A stretch of 30,258 nucleotides of DNA. It comes from a virus. The DNA lies in the IMG/VR virus record IMGVR_UViG_3300037042_000738, positions 1 to 30,258 of that record. One strand, written 5' to 3'. Below the pieces are notes generated by a model. It was not told the origin of the DNA. It did not search any database and saw only the letters and a program-made list of their open reading frames with translations. Each line of letters begins with the position of its first letter. The stretch's first letter is position 1. Shown one piece after another: positions 1 through 8,587 of the stretch. The position numbers and the translations under genes are program-made.

Positions 1-755
1 CTAATGGGATAGCTTACACTGTTGATGATGCTGTAAGAACAATTACTATTCAGTCTACAGGAAAATGTAAGGTGACTAAATCATTTGGTGTAGATAATCC
101 AGTGTATATCAATCAGTTACAGTTTGCAACATTCACACCATCTAGAAATGCTTGTCTCTGGAGACACTTAACTAATCCAGTGATATACAACTATTTCTAC
201 GGAAATATTGAGCCTTATATTATTGAGTATCCTTTTGCCTATTCTTTCCAGGATGAAATCCTGCAGAATGTAAAAGATTACACTAAGGCTTACAAATATT
301 TCCAATCCTCTGCTGGTGTGTGGAATGATAATGCTAGAATTGAAACTGATGATAGATGGTTCAATAAGGCTGTTCTGTACAATGGTCAACAGAGTACAGG
401 TGTGCTCGAACTGGTTCCCAAACCAATGCACAATCTCAGCCAATATCTTACTTATCCCATCTATGGAACTGAAAGCAAGACAATCACTTACACCAAGAGT
501 GATAACTTCTATCAGTATAACACCTTCTGGTCTTTGGTGAAAAGTAAAGCTGAACCTTTATTTTTAACAACTTGTGACAGCCTATCGCTTGACAAAGTGG
601 TTAACCAGGCTAATATGGACTATGGCAAGAGATCCTTTAAAAAGGAACCTCTAAGAGCTAAAGAGTTGAAGGTGAGACACATATTAGATAATCGATATGA
701 TGCACACCTAGTTTCCCAATTCATTGTTACACCTGCTCAAATTTCTTATAAGTAA
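1..755 (+). CDS. C-terminal part of virion structural protein, probably tail muzzle (5' partial)
   Basis: The reading frame is open from base 3 to the TAA at 753-755, so about 250 residues of a longer protein are visible; the GTG at 72 is an internal valine, not the start. The visible part is rich in Tyr, Trp, Phe and Asn with alternating polar and hydrophobic stretches, which suggests beta structure, and it ends in a basic segment followed by IVTPAQISYK. There is no enzyme motif. In crAss-like phages with known virion structure the muzzle protein, the distal tail component, is encoded just before the cargo genes, and the next gene here is a cargo protein. The assignment therefore rests on gene order and composition. 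Another tail or stabilisation protein is possible. The following start codon lies 3 bases after the stop, so the two genes are surely co-transcribed. Confidence 0.55.
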   Translation, partial: NGIAYTVDDAVRTITIQSTGKCKVTKSFGVDNPVYINQLQFATFTPSRNACLWRHLTNPVIYNYFYGNIEPYIIEYPFAYSFQDEILQNVKDYTKAYKYFQSSAGVWNDNARIETDDRWFNKAVLYNGQQSTGVLELVPKPMHNLSQYLTYPIYGTESKTITYTKSDNFYQYNTFWSLVKSKAEPLFLTTCDSLSLDKVVNQANMDYGKRSFKKEPLRAKELKVRHILDNRYDAHLVSQFIVTPAQISYK

Positions 756-758
756 GAT

Positions 759-3700
759 ATGGCTAATAAGATTACATGTACATGTGGACATTCCTGGAAT
801 AAATCAGATTCTAGCAAGAAAGACATGCGTGTATGTCATGTATGTGGAAAGGATAACACCATGAAAAATGGTGGATGGCTAGATAAATTTGATGCTCCCC
901 AAGCACAGAATGGTATTGAGGGAACTATGGGAGGACTGACAGACAAAGGATTTAATTTCAATCCTGCCTGGGGTGGTGCTTGGAGAGATGGTGGTGTTCT
1001 ACAGCCTCCTATGGCTGGAGCTAACCAGACTGTTCCTATGGCTCAAAATGGTCTAACTTATTTAGAACCAAATAGTTCTAAGCTTCCAAGGGTTGGTCCT
1101 AGCTCTGAGCTAGCCATGTCTGTTGGTGGTGAGAATGGTGAACCAGCCTACTTGATTCCTTCTATGAAATATGGAAGAATGCAAGTTGATCCTACGTTTG
1201 AGTTTAGAAGAACAGGAGAACATTTGGGAGGACCATTTAAAACATGGCAGGAAGCTGAGGCATGGGAAAGAGATGTTAGACATCCTTATGTTGAAAAAGG
1301 ACAGTCTATCCCTACACCTTACAGAAGATGGGGACAGTTTGCAATGGGTGGAAGTATTCCTGGTGCTGTAGGATTCACATACGCACGTGTAGCAGGAGCT
1401 GCTCCTTCAGAAGGTCCTTATGCTAAGAAGACATTACCTAGTGCTCAGCAGGGCAAATCTGTAGATGCTAGCAAGGAGTTTCTAAAAGACTGGTACTCAA
1501 ATAGAAAGATAACAGATCAGTATATCCAGGGAGCATTTGATTTGGATCGTCCTGCATATATGAAAAATCTGCAGAGCATTCCAGAATATACAGTGGTAGA
1601 TAGTATTGACAACAATCCTAATGTCACTGGTAGATATGAGGGTGATACTAACAAGCTTCTTATTACCAAAGGTGCTCCAGAACATGTAAAGACCCATGAG
1701 CTAAATCATTATTTGAATACTGGGGGTGCTGGAGATTACATGAGAACCATTCATGGTGAGATTGCTAAAAATGAGCTTCTCCCACAATCACAGGTTCAAG
1801 GAGTGTACAAGGATAAGTATGATTACTTCTCTAATCCTGATGAGGTGCATTCTCGTATAATGGTGCTTCGTGAGAAAGTAGGAATTAAGCCAAATGAAAC
1901 TGTCACCCCAGAAAAACTGAAAGGTTTCATGAAGACATATAAAGGAGATGTTGACAATATCAACGATCTTCTCAATATGTCTAAAGGAGAGGAAGGATTA
2001 CTTAACATGTTGAATTTCATGGCAAAAGGAAAATCATCCACTCCCACAACAGCTCAGAATGGATTAATGACTGGAAAAGATTACTATGAGCAATGGATGA
2101 ACTCTCCAATGTACAAACAAATGCTTGAGACGAGTGTTCAAGGTCCAGAACTTGAAAGAATATCTCAAGGAAGAACAAAGAGTTATAGTTTGCCATATTC
2201 AGTAGTACCAACAAACTTTGAAGATCCTACAGTTGGTGGAGAAAGAAGATATCGTGTAAGAACCCCTCTAACTGCAACTTCCAAAGAGTTGGAAGAAATG
2301 ACCAGTGCTCTGAGATATGCAGCTGCAAATCCAAAAGATAAAGATGCTGTTAGAAAAGCTAAACAAATAATGGAACCAACGATTACAGGTTGGGATGTAT
2401 TAATAAATAAACAATTCAAGCCAGGAACTGCAAGATATGAAAGTACACTTGCTCATGAGCTTGGACATTTAACTGATGCTCCTTTTGTTCCAGGAAAACT
2501 TTCTGCTTCTGATTTAAAGAAGTTTGATACAAGAGATTATATACCAGCTTCTGATAAAGAGAAAATAAAGAAATATACAGAAAACAAAACCCTTGATGAA
2601 TACAATAAGTATCTGAGTAATCCTAAAGAAACTAGACAGTTTCTCAATGAACTTAGATATGTAGGAAAAACACAAGGTATCTATGATCCTTTTACAGAAA
2701 AAATAACTGTTGATAAGTTTAGAAAAATTAGTGGAGATCAATCACCATCAAAAGATGCTCTTTTACATTTATATAGTGAGGATGAGATTGTAGATATGTT
2801 GAACAGCATATCAAAAGCTCCACAAGAAGGAATTCCTACAGCCCAGAATGGTCAGGAAATGTCCTTCTACCAACAAGGATTAGACTGGACTCCTAGAAAC
2901 ATTAGTAGAAATGGAGGATGGTTGGATAAGTACAGTGATGATGTTCCTGAAGCTCAGGCAGGAAAAGTTCTTCAACAGAGATATAGCACAGGACCGATGA
3001 TGGGTGATTTAGCTCGGCAGTCTGGTATTTTAGAAAATCTACGTCAGGCTGAAATTAGAAAAACACGTCCTGATTTAGAAGCAAAATTAAAAAAAGAAAA
3101 AGAACAACTAGCTGCTAGAGCTCGTTATGAAGCAATGCCTAAAATAGGTCCTGCAAGAGAACGTAATTATTCTGAGCAAGTTCAAGCTGAAGAACAAAGA
3201 AGAAGATTGAACCAACAGTATGCTGACCAGAATCCTGAGGTAACAACAGATGAGTCTGAAAACATCATTCCTTCTGGATATGGTAGATTCATGCAGACAT
3301 ACGGTCCTAGTATAGAGAAGTTTGGTCGTAGTTTAGAAACTCCATTGTCTGCTATGAGTCTTGCAACAGGAGTAGGTTCAATAGCATCTAACACTTTAAG
3401 ATTAGGAGCTAGTGCTTTAGAAAAACAGATTGGTAGAAATCTTCTATCTAAAGGTATTAAAAACATTACAGGTAGAGTAAGTCCTGTAATAAACAGTTTG
3501 GATGATGCTGCAGCATATGCTCAGCTTGATCCTGTTGGCATTATGGGAAATAGATTAAATGCTCTAAGTTACAACCCTACCACTGTTTTAAATACAGCCA
3601 ACAATACTATTACAGGTGTTCAAAGAAATTTAACTAATTCTGGGATTGAAGCTTCTGATCTTGTTCTAGGAGAGAATAATACAGTTAGATTGCTTAGTGA

Positions 3701-4685
3701 AGAAATTCCTAAACAAAATAACTTTGGATCTATTTATACATTAAATCCAATCACTGCTCTTGGTGATCTTGGAGATTATAAATACTATAGAAAAATAGGA
3801 AGTGGAGGTGGAATAAAAGATTTAATTGAGAGTGGTGCTATAAGAAGCGGAGGTGGTTATGATGCTCCCTATTTTAGCCCTAATACAACTTGGGAAGGAT
3901 ACCGTGGAACCTTTGCTGTTGGTTTGAACCCAAAACAAGTAGAAGGATTACAGATGATTAATAAAAATAAAGGTGGTTTACAGAGAGGATATAAGTCTTC
4001 TCTAGATGAAATACCTTTATCTGAAGGAGCCACTGGTGTATTTAGAAGATTTCCATTCTCTTCAGCATATATTGAAATACCTATAAGTTCAGTATTAGAT
4101 CCTTCTAAAAGGACATTGAGAGAAAAGATATTGTTGAATCCTACACTAGCAAATATTCAACATGGTTCAGAAGAGGCTTTGAGATATGGTATAAAAGGAT
4201 CTGTAGCTCAATATATTGGAAATGAATTGTATGGAACAGAAAAAGATCCTACTCCTCTTGGAACTCCTGTTCTATTGCCAGCTGTTTCATATTTAAAAAA
4301 AGATTTTGAGAAATCTTTTTTAAATAAACCTCAACAAAAAGAAGAAGGTGGTGAGGTTGTAAAAGATAATGAGGGCTATTGGAATCCTCAAAACTGGGGA
4401 AAGCCTGTTGAAATCAATTCTAATAAAATCACCATGGAAGGTGTATTAGAACCTCTCCTTGGAGTGTCTGATACAGGAGATACACAGATGATGTATCCTG
4501 GGAAAAACTATACATTCAGTGGAACCAAGGTGGTGGAATATCCAAGAGAACATTTCAGAGCAAAGGATGGTAAAAGTGTAAATAGAGCTGATGAGTATCC
4601 CTTGGAGAAACTAGACAATTTACTTAATTTTACTAACTATAATAAACCAAAAGCTAAGAACGGCTGGCTTGAAAAATACAAATAA
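759..4685 (+). CDS. Giant virion cargo protein: zinc ribbon, two zincin metallopeptidase domains, possible ART-like domain
   Basis: A 1308-residue multidomain protein, probably carried in the virion and delivered to the host. Visible in order: a zinc ribbon with C7, C9, C26 and C29; a linker with NGGWLDKF (37-44) and AQNG (49-52, 95-98); zincin 1 with HELNH at 313-317 and a likely third ligand E362; AQNG at 432-435; zincin 2 with HELGH at 566-570 and a likely third ligand E624; AQNG at 695-698; a second NGGWLDKY (718-725) with AQAG (732-735); a charged helical stretch (about 740-840); a Gly/Ser-rich alpha/beta domain (about 1000-1115) that may be ART-like; then a C-terminal module with SDTGDTQMMYPG and a final KNGWLEKYK. 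Two complete HExxH sites imply active metallopeptidases. The start is the ATG 3 bases after the preceding stop, with no Shine-Dalgarno. Peptidase calls are strong; the cargo role is inferred from the family and context. Confidence 0.85.
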   Translation: MANKITCTCGHSWNKSDSSKKDMRVCHVCGKDNTMKNGGWLDKFDAPQAQNGIEGTMGGLTDKGFNFNPAWGGAWRDGGVLQPPMAGANQTVPMAQNGLTYLEPNSSKLPRVGPSSELAMSVGGENGEPAYLIPSMKYGRMQVDPTFEFRRTGEHLGGPFKTWQEAEAWERDVRHPYVEKGQSIPTPYRRWGQFAMGGSIPGAVGFTYARVAGAAPSEGPYAKKTLPSAQQGKSVDASKEFLKDWYSNRKITDQYIQGAFDLDRPAYMKNLQSIPEYTVVDSIDNNPNVTGRYEGDTNKLLITKGAPEHVKTHELNHYLNTGGAGDYMRTIHGEIAKNELLPQSQVQGVYKDKYDYFSNPDEVHSRIMVLREKVGIKPNETVTPEKLKGFMKTYKGDVDNINDLLNMSKGEEGLLNMLNFMAKGKSSTPTTAQNGLMTGKDYYEQWMNSPMYKQMLETSVQGPELERISQGRTKSYSLPYSVVPTNFEDPTVGGERRYRVRTPLTATSKELEEMTSALRYAAANPKDKDAVRKAKQIMEPTITGWDVLINKQFKPGTARYESTLAHELGHLTDAPFVPGKLSASDLKKFDTRDYIPASDKEKIKKYTENKTLDEYNKYLSNPKETRQFLNELRYVGKTQGIYDPFTEKITVDKFRKISGDQSPSKDALLHLYSEDEIVDMLNSISKAPQEGIPTAQNGQEMSFYQQGLDWTPRNISRNGGWLDKYSDDVPEAQAGKVLQQRYSTGPMMGDLARQSGILENLRQAEIRKTRPDLEAKLKKEKEQLAARARYEAMPKIGPARERNYSEQVQAEEQRRRLNQQYADQNPEVTTDESENIIPSGYGRFMQTYGPSIEKFGRSLETPLSAMSLATGVGSIASNTLRLGASALEKQIGRNLLSKGIKNITGRVSPVINSLDDAAAYAQLDPVGIMGNRLNALSYNPTTVLNTANNTITGVQRNLTNSGIEASDLVLGENNTVRLLSEEIPKQNNFGSIYTLNPITALGDLGDYKYYRKIGSGGGIKDLIESGAIRSGGGYDAPYFSPNTTWEGYRGTFAVGLNPKQVEGLQMINKNKGGLQRGYKSSLDEIPLSEGATGVFRRFPFSSAYIEIPISSVLDPSKRTLREKILLNPTLANIQHGSEEALRYGIKGSVAQYIGNELYGTEKDPTPLGTPVLLPAVSYLKKDFEKSFLNKPQQKEEGGEVVKDNEGYWNPQNWGKPVEINSNKITMEGVLEPLLGVSDTGDTQMMYPGKNYTFSGTKVVEYPREHFRAKDGKSVNRADEYPLEKLDNLLNFTNYNKPKAKNGWLEKYK
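1560..2040 (+). other. Zincin metallopeptidase domain 1
   Basis: Within the 759-4685 gene. HELNH (residues 313-317) is an exact HExxH zinc-binding motif in which E314 would be the catalytic base. Downstream, SNPDEVHSR carries E362, a suitable third zinc ligand on the following helix. A helical tail follows and AQNG closes the domain at 432-435. The arrangement matches zincin-like domains known in crAss-like phage cargo and polyvalent proteins. The substrate cannot be seen; self-processing of cargo or cleavage of a host protein are both possible. Confidence 0.8.
2220..2840 (+). other. Zincin metallopeptidase domain 2
   Basis: Within the 759-4685 gene. HELGH (residues 566-570) is a second exact HExxH motif. 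SNPKETRQFLNELR follows with E624 as the likely third ligand; this segment lines up with SNPDEVHSR of domain 1, so the two domains look like diverged tandem copies. It is bounded by AQNG motifs at 432-435 and 695-698. All predicted zinc ligands and the catalytic Glu are present, so activity is likely. Confidence 0.8.
3740..4115 (+). other. Possible ADP-ribosyltransferase-like (toxin-type) domain
   Basis: Residues about 1000-1115 of the 759-4685 protein. Seen: YYRKIG with R1011, a helix ending LIESGAIRSGGG, then APYFSPNT, a strand around FAVGL (1052-1056), and later FRRFPF and YIEIP with E1106. An early Arg/His strand, a helix ending in xSGxI, a YFS turn and a late Glu is the general order in ART-fold toxin domains, which are known in phage polyvalent proteins. 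The canonical catalytic triad cannot be assigned with certainty from sequence alone. It could be an unrelated small alpha/beta domain. Confidence 0.3.
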
Positions 4686-4686
4686 T

Positions 4687-7600
4687 ATGAAAGCACAAAT
4701 GCTCAAAATCGCTGGTGTTAAGTCTGAAAAGGAATTCTACAAGAAGTTTCCTGATGAGGCATCATTTATGAAGGCTCATGGTAAAGAATTTAAAAAAGCC
4801 ATGCGTGGAAGTAAAGTGAATAAGGCTCAGATGGGAATTGATATTCCTATTCCTCCCATAGATGAATCAACTATAGACAGGCCTCAGACTCCAACAGATT
4901 ATAGTTACCTTTTTGAAGATCCAGGAGCTAAGCAGGCTGCACAATCAGCTGATAGAGATGCTGCAATGTTAGGCAGACCTACGGGTGGTGGTCAAAACTT
5001 TGACATTACAAATCCCACTGGTCAGGACTTAACTGGTATGAGAGCTGCTCAAGCTAAAACAGACAAGAGAGCAAACTTTGCAAAAAATGCTAGTCCTTAC
5101 ATTCAAGCTGGCTCAGATATTGCTAGAGGTATATCCATGATCAAGGAGCAAAAGAAAAAGGTGAAGCAAGCACAGCAAACAGCTAGTCTCACTGGTTTGC
5201 AATCTGCAGCTATTGCATCTAAACCTATGCAACCACTTAAGAATCAATATGTTACACCTTGGGATAAAGTGGTTCAGCCAGATCAAAGGTTTCCTTCCTA
5301 TGGTGTAGGAACAAATGTTCTTGCAGAGGATGGTGCTGTAATCAACCAGATTGGTGGCAATCCCACAGAGATCATGAACACCTTTGCTCCTAACACTATC
5401 TATACAGATATGGGATATGAGCCCTTGAGCGATAGCAGTAGAGTGAAACAATATCAGCAAGGCGGTCAGCTCTATGGTATGATGAATGATAGCAAGTTTG
5501 GTGATGTTATGAATCAAGGTGGTGGAGATGTATTGAATAATCTCGGCACAGCAATCACAGGGGAAGAAGATGCTGGTACAGCTATTGGTGGGGGTATTGG
5601 TCAAGCTGCTGGTCAGTTCTTTTTAGGTCCTATTGGTGGTAAGGTAGGAAAAGTAGCTGGTAAACTGATTGGTGATCTTGTTGATACAAGTGAAAGAAAG
5701 ATTAAGAATGCCCAGAAGCAAACAAGAAAGAACAGGGCTTCTATTATAGGCAGTCAGGTTGGAACAGATATTCAGAATATGTATAGTGCTAATGTAAGAG
5801 ATGGTGGAATTATTAAAGCTCAGAACGGTAAAGATCTCACTCAAAAAGATGGTAAATGTGCTAGAGAAGAAGCTCAAAACAGAGCTGATAGAGCACAGAG
5901 TAAAGTTGATGCTAAAGCAAATGCTGCATGGGATAGGGAAGTTGCTAGAGATAATAAAGAAATTGTAAGACAAAATGCTCAACGGATGGCTGACTATCTG
6001 AGTGAGGGATTGACAGGATATGGTGATAAGATTAAGAAAAAAGATTTTGAAGCTGCCTATCAAACATTTGCAACACAGAATCCTGAACTAGCTAAAGACA
6101 GACTTCTTTATACATTGGCTAACAAAGAATTCAATAAGGTTCGTAATAACCCTGATTATCTGATGCGAAATGTTTTTAGAAGAACAGATCCCAATCTTGA
6201 CTACAAAGCTCTCACACTTCCTCAACTTATGCAAACAATGCAAAAAGGATATGGAAGTGGACAGGGATATTATGATGCTTGGAAAGAAGGGTTTCCAATG
6301 AGACAATCTGCAATACAGCAAGTTGTTCCTGTTCAACAAGAAAATGGTGGACAAACTTCTGATTATCAATGGGTTAGCCATACATGGCAGCCACAGGTGA
6401 TTACACATTTTGGAGAACATAGAATGCGCGATCTTCTCAGACCTCCTCAAGATGCAGATATGCTTCGTACAGGTGGAAGTATTAGACAGAACTATATTAG
6501 TCCTGAAGAAGAGATGCTTACGCAAATGTCTTTAGGTGGACAGCTTCAAACCACATGGGGTGGATATGCTGAGCCTATTTCTCAGAATCCCTATCTCCCT
6601 GGAACAGGACAAACTGTTATGTTTAGAGGTCAGTCTCATGATGAGAGTGATGGAAAAGGAAGAACAGGTATTGGTGTAAAATACGGAAAACCAGATAGTT
6701 ACACAGAGTATGCTGAATATGGAACAAAGGCTGATGCTGATGTAGAGGTGGAAAGAAATGAGCCTGCTGTAGAACTTCCAGATACAAAATCACAACTTGA
6801 TGAAATTTCACAACTTACAATGGGTGGTGGAGTAGGTAATAAAAATTTGTCTATGAATGTATTTGGTAACTTGGTTGTAAGTGATTTAGTTTCACAAGAA
6901 TATGCAGGAAGAAGATACAAAAGTGTTGTAGAAGATTTGTCAGAACAAACAACAATATCAAATAAGAAGATAGAAAAAGCATCTGAGAAACTTGTAAACT
7001 TAAACCCACAGAATGCATATGACATGGCTAAGTTTAACTCTTATAAAGCAACTATACAAGGAGAAAACATGAAGCTTAAGAAAATTGCTACCGATATACA
7101 AGACTTAGCTATAGGTCAAAATGCTACTAATGATACAGCTGAAGAATTTGGACTAGATGCTGATTCATTGGCTAAGGGTAAGGTGGCTATGGCTAAACGT
7201 GGAGCAGCCATCCGTAAAGCCCAGAATGGCTTACAAACAGATCTTGGTGAAAGTATTAGTGATGCTGATTTACAAAGTCTCACCAGTCTTTATGATAAAG
7301 CAAAAGCCACTAAGAAAGGATCAGATGTTATTAAATTTCAACAGGAGTTTCATAGACTTCTTCCAAAAGCTGCTCTTAAATATAACAAAGAAACTAAGTT
7401 TCTTACACGTAAGGCTAAGAATCTTAATGTAAAAAAATCGGATTTTGATAAGATTGATATTAATAATCCTACTGGAGATCTTGAGAAAAGGGTGCTTCAG
7501 GGTAATGAGGATGAATACTTTGGTCCTATTACCACTAAGTATATGGAGATTGCCAAAGCTTCTACAAAGAAAAAAGAAGTTCCTAAGCAAAATCTTGTTC

Positions 7601-8547
7601 CTTTAAAACAACTTAATACTTATGGTGAAAAGAAAACAGAGACAACTACCACAGAATCAACACGTTATCCTGTTACAAAATACAAAGACAGCCAACTTCT
7701 TGGAATTGCAAATCAACTCCTTCCTTATCTAAGACCTTCTGATATAGAAGAACTTGATCCTAATCAGTTGGTTGGTGAGCTGTATGCACTGTCTCAAAAT
7801 CAAGTGGAACCCGTCTTTGCACAAAAAGCTATTCCCAGACTTGACACACCGTATGATATCTCTCTCCAGGATATTCTGAACGAGAATAGAGCCACCCTTA
7901 GAAGACAACAACAACTGATTGGATATAACCCAGCAGCCCAATCTTCTCTTGCTGCTGGTGAATATGAGGCTAATCAGAAGGTGCTTGCTGAACAGTTTAG
8001 ACTTAATCAAGCTAAGAAAGATCAGGTGTATAGCAGAAATAGAGAAATTTTGAACCAGTACGATATGACTAATCTAGGAATCCTGGGTCAGCAAGCTGAT
8101 AGACAAGCACAGGCTCTTTCTAAAACTAAGGCTACAACACAAGAGGCTTTGAATTCTATTTCTAGCAAAATTGCTCAGAACAAGCTGGATAACAGGACGT
8201 TAGCTGTAATGGAGAATATGTATGGTTATCGTTATGATCCTAATTTTAGATTGAGAAATTTGCAAACAGCACAGTGGAATATTCCTACAAAATATTCAGG
8301 TACTGCTGGAGCAAATGAAGTTCCTGTATATGATAAAGACGGAACCCTTTTGTACTATAAAACTGGTACACCAACATCATCTCAGTTAGCTCCTTCAAAT
8401 ATTACCACAGGAACTATTCCTACCAATACCTACGATCAAATGAACTGGCAAGATCAGCCTTCAGCATCTATGGCTAAAAAGGGTAAGAAGGTGAGCAAAA
8501 CTGAGCAAAGAAATAGCTCAATTGTAAAAGCCCTAAAAAATATCTAA
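4687..8547 (+). CDS. Giant virion cargo protein with glycine zipper and conserved helical C-terminal domain
   Basis: About 1286 residues, with no recognisable enzyme motif. The N-terminal 45 residues form a small basic helical module (MKAQMLKIAG, then KFPDEASFMKAHGKEF) ending in AQMG at 47-50. Residues about 295-335 are a Gly/Ala-rich stretch with GxxxG spacing (AIGGGIGQAAGQFFLGPIGG), like the glycine zippers of membrane-active ejection proteins. AQNG occurs at 378-381 and 845-848. Residues about 1050-1195 form a long, Gln/Asn-rich helical domain (TPYDISLQDILNENRAT onward) of a type that recurs in crAss-like cargo proteins. An in-frame ATG at 4669 would overlap the previous gene; I prefer 4687, one base after that stop, because family members appear to start with this MK-x-Q-M-L-K-I-A-G phrase. 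Role inferred: internal virion protein helping genome or polymerase delivery. Confidence 0.75.
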   Translation: MKAQMLKIAGVKSEKEFYKKFPDEASFMKAHGKEFKKAMRGSKVNKAQMGIDIPIPPIDESTIDRPQTPTDYSYLFEDPGAKQAAQSADRDAAMLGRPTGGGQNFDITNPTGQDLTGMRAAQAKTDKRANFAKNASPYIQAGSDIARGISMIKEQKKKVKQAQQTASLTGLQSAAIASKPMQPLKNQYVTPWDKVVQPDQRFPSYGVGTNVLAEDGAVINQIGGNPTEIMNTFAPNTIYTDMGYEPLSDSSRVKQYQQGGQLYGMMNDSKFGDVMNQGGGDVLNNLGTAITGEEDAGTAIGGGIGQAAGQFFLGPIGGKVGKVAGKLIGDLVDTSERKIKNAQKQTRKNRASIIGSQVGTDIQNMYSANVRDGGIIKAQNGKDLTQKDGKCAREEAQNRADRAQSKVDAKANAAWDREVARDNKEIVRQNAQRMADYLSEGLTGYGDKIKKKDFEAAYQTFATQNPELAKDRLLYTLANKEFNKVRNNPDYLMRNVFRRTDPNLDYKALTLPQLMQTMQKGYGSGQGYYDAWKEGFPMRQSAIQQVVPVQQENGGQTSDYQWVSHTWQPQVITHFGEHRMRDLLRPPQDADMLRTGGSIRQNYISPEEEMLTQMSLGGQLQTTWGGYAEPISQNPYLPGTGQTVMFRGQSHDESDGKGRTGIGVKYGKPDSYTEYAEYGTKADADVEVERNEPAVELPDTKSQLDEISQLTMGGGVGNKNLSMNVFGNLVVSDLVSQEYAGRRYKSVVEDLSEQTTISNKKIEKASEKLVNLNPQNAYDMAKFNSYKATIQGENMKLKKIATDIQDLAIGQNATNDTAEEFGLDADSLAKGKVAMAKRGAAIRKAQNGLQTDLGESISDADLQSLTSLYDKAKATKKGSDVIKFQQEFHRLLPKAALKYNKETKFLTRKAKNLNVKKSDFDKIDINNPTGDLEKRVLQGNEDEYFGPITTKYMEIAKASTKKKEVPKQNLVPLKQLNTYGEKKTETTTTESTRYPVTKYKDSQLLGIANQLLPYLRPSDIEELDPNQLVGELYALSQNQVEPVFAQKAIPRLDTPYDISLQDILNENRATLRRQQQLIGYNPAAQSSLAAGEYEANQKVLAEQFRLNQAKKDQVYSRNREILNQYDMTNLGILGQQADRQAQALSKTKATTQEALNSISSKIAQNKLDNRTLAVMENMYGYRYDPNFRLRNLQTAQWNIPTKYSGTAGANEVPVYDKDGTLLYYKTGTPTSSQLAPSNITTGTIPTNTYDQMNWQDQPSASMAKKGKKVSKTEQRNSSIVKALKNI
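5560..5690 (+). other. Glycine-zipper segment (possible membrane insertion)
   Basis: Residues about 292-335 of the 4687-8547 protein contain repeated small-x-x-x-small spacing (GGGIGQAAGQ, GPIGGKVGKVAGKLIG) in an otherwise polar protein. Such zippers pack helices in membranes, and podovirus ejection proteins use comparable segments to build a channel through the cell envelope. It is amphipathic rather than a plain transmembrane helix. Confidence 0.5.
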
Positions 8548-8559
8548 CTGATTCAGTTA
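8545..8559 (+). other. Small perfect hairpin across a stop codon
   Basis: TAACTG and CAGTTA form a 6-bp perfect stem with a 3-base loop; the first three bases are the stop codon of the preceding gene. It is not GC-rich and no T-run follows, so it is not a canonical intrinsic terminator. A weak attenuator, an RNA processing site, or chance are all possible. Confidence 0.2.
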
Positions 8560-8587
8560 TAGTGAATTACCAAAAATTGTTAGATCT

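Larger units (their letters stand above)
867..4685 (+). repeat. Dispersed NGGWLDK / AQNG protein motif repeats
   Basis: Within the 759-4685 gene the short phrase N-G-(G)-W-L-(D/E)-K-(F/Y) occurs at residues 37-44, 718-725 and 1301-1307 (KNGWLEKY at the C-terminus). The first two are followed 4-6 residues later by AQNG or AQAG. Further AQNG copies lie at 95-98, 432-435 and 695-698, and the end has AKNG at 1299-1302. In the next gene AQMG/AQNG occur at residues 47-50, 378-381 and 845-848. The copies sit between recognisable domains. They are repeats at the protein level; codons differ (AQNG is written with both GCT/GCA/GCC and CAG/CAA), so they are not simple DNA repeats. Confidence 0.7.

Noticed and set aside
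72-755. GTG at 72 as the start of a 227-residue gene
   Set aside because: The frame is open upstream to the window edge with similar composition, so the GTG is an internal codon of a truncated gene.
4669-4686. ATG at 4669 as the start of the second cargo gene
   Set aside because: It would overlap the previous gene by 17 bases and add six Asn/Lys-rich residues; the ATG at 4687 sits right after the stop, as for the other genes, and gives the family-type N-terminus. Not fully excluded.
8545-8559. Intrinsic terminator at the end of the second cargo gene
   Set aside because: The hairpin has a 6-bp AT-rich stem and no following T-run; kept only as a low-confidence hairpin.
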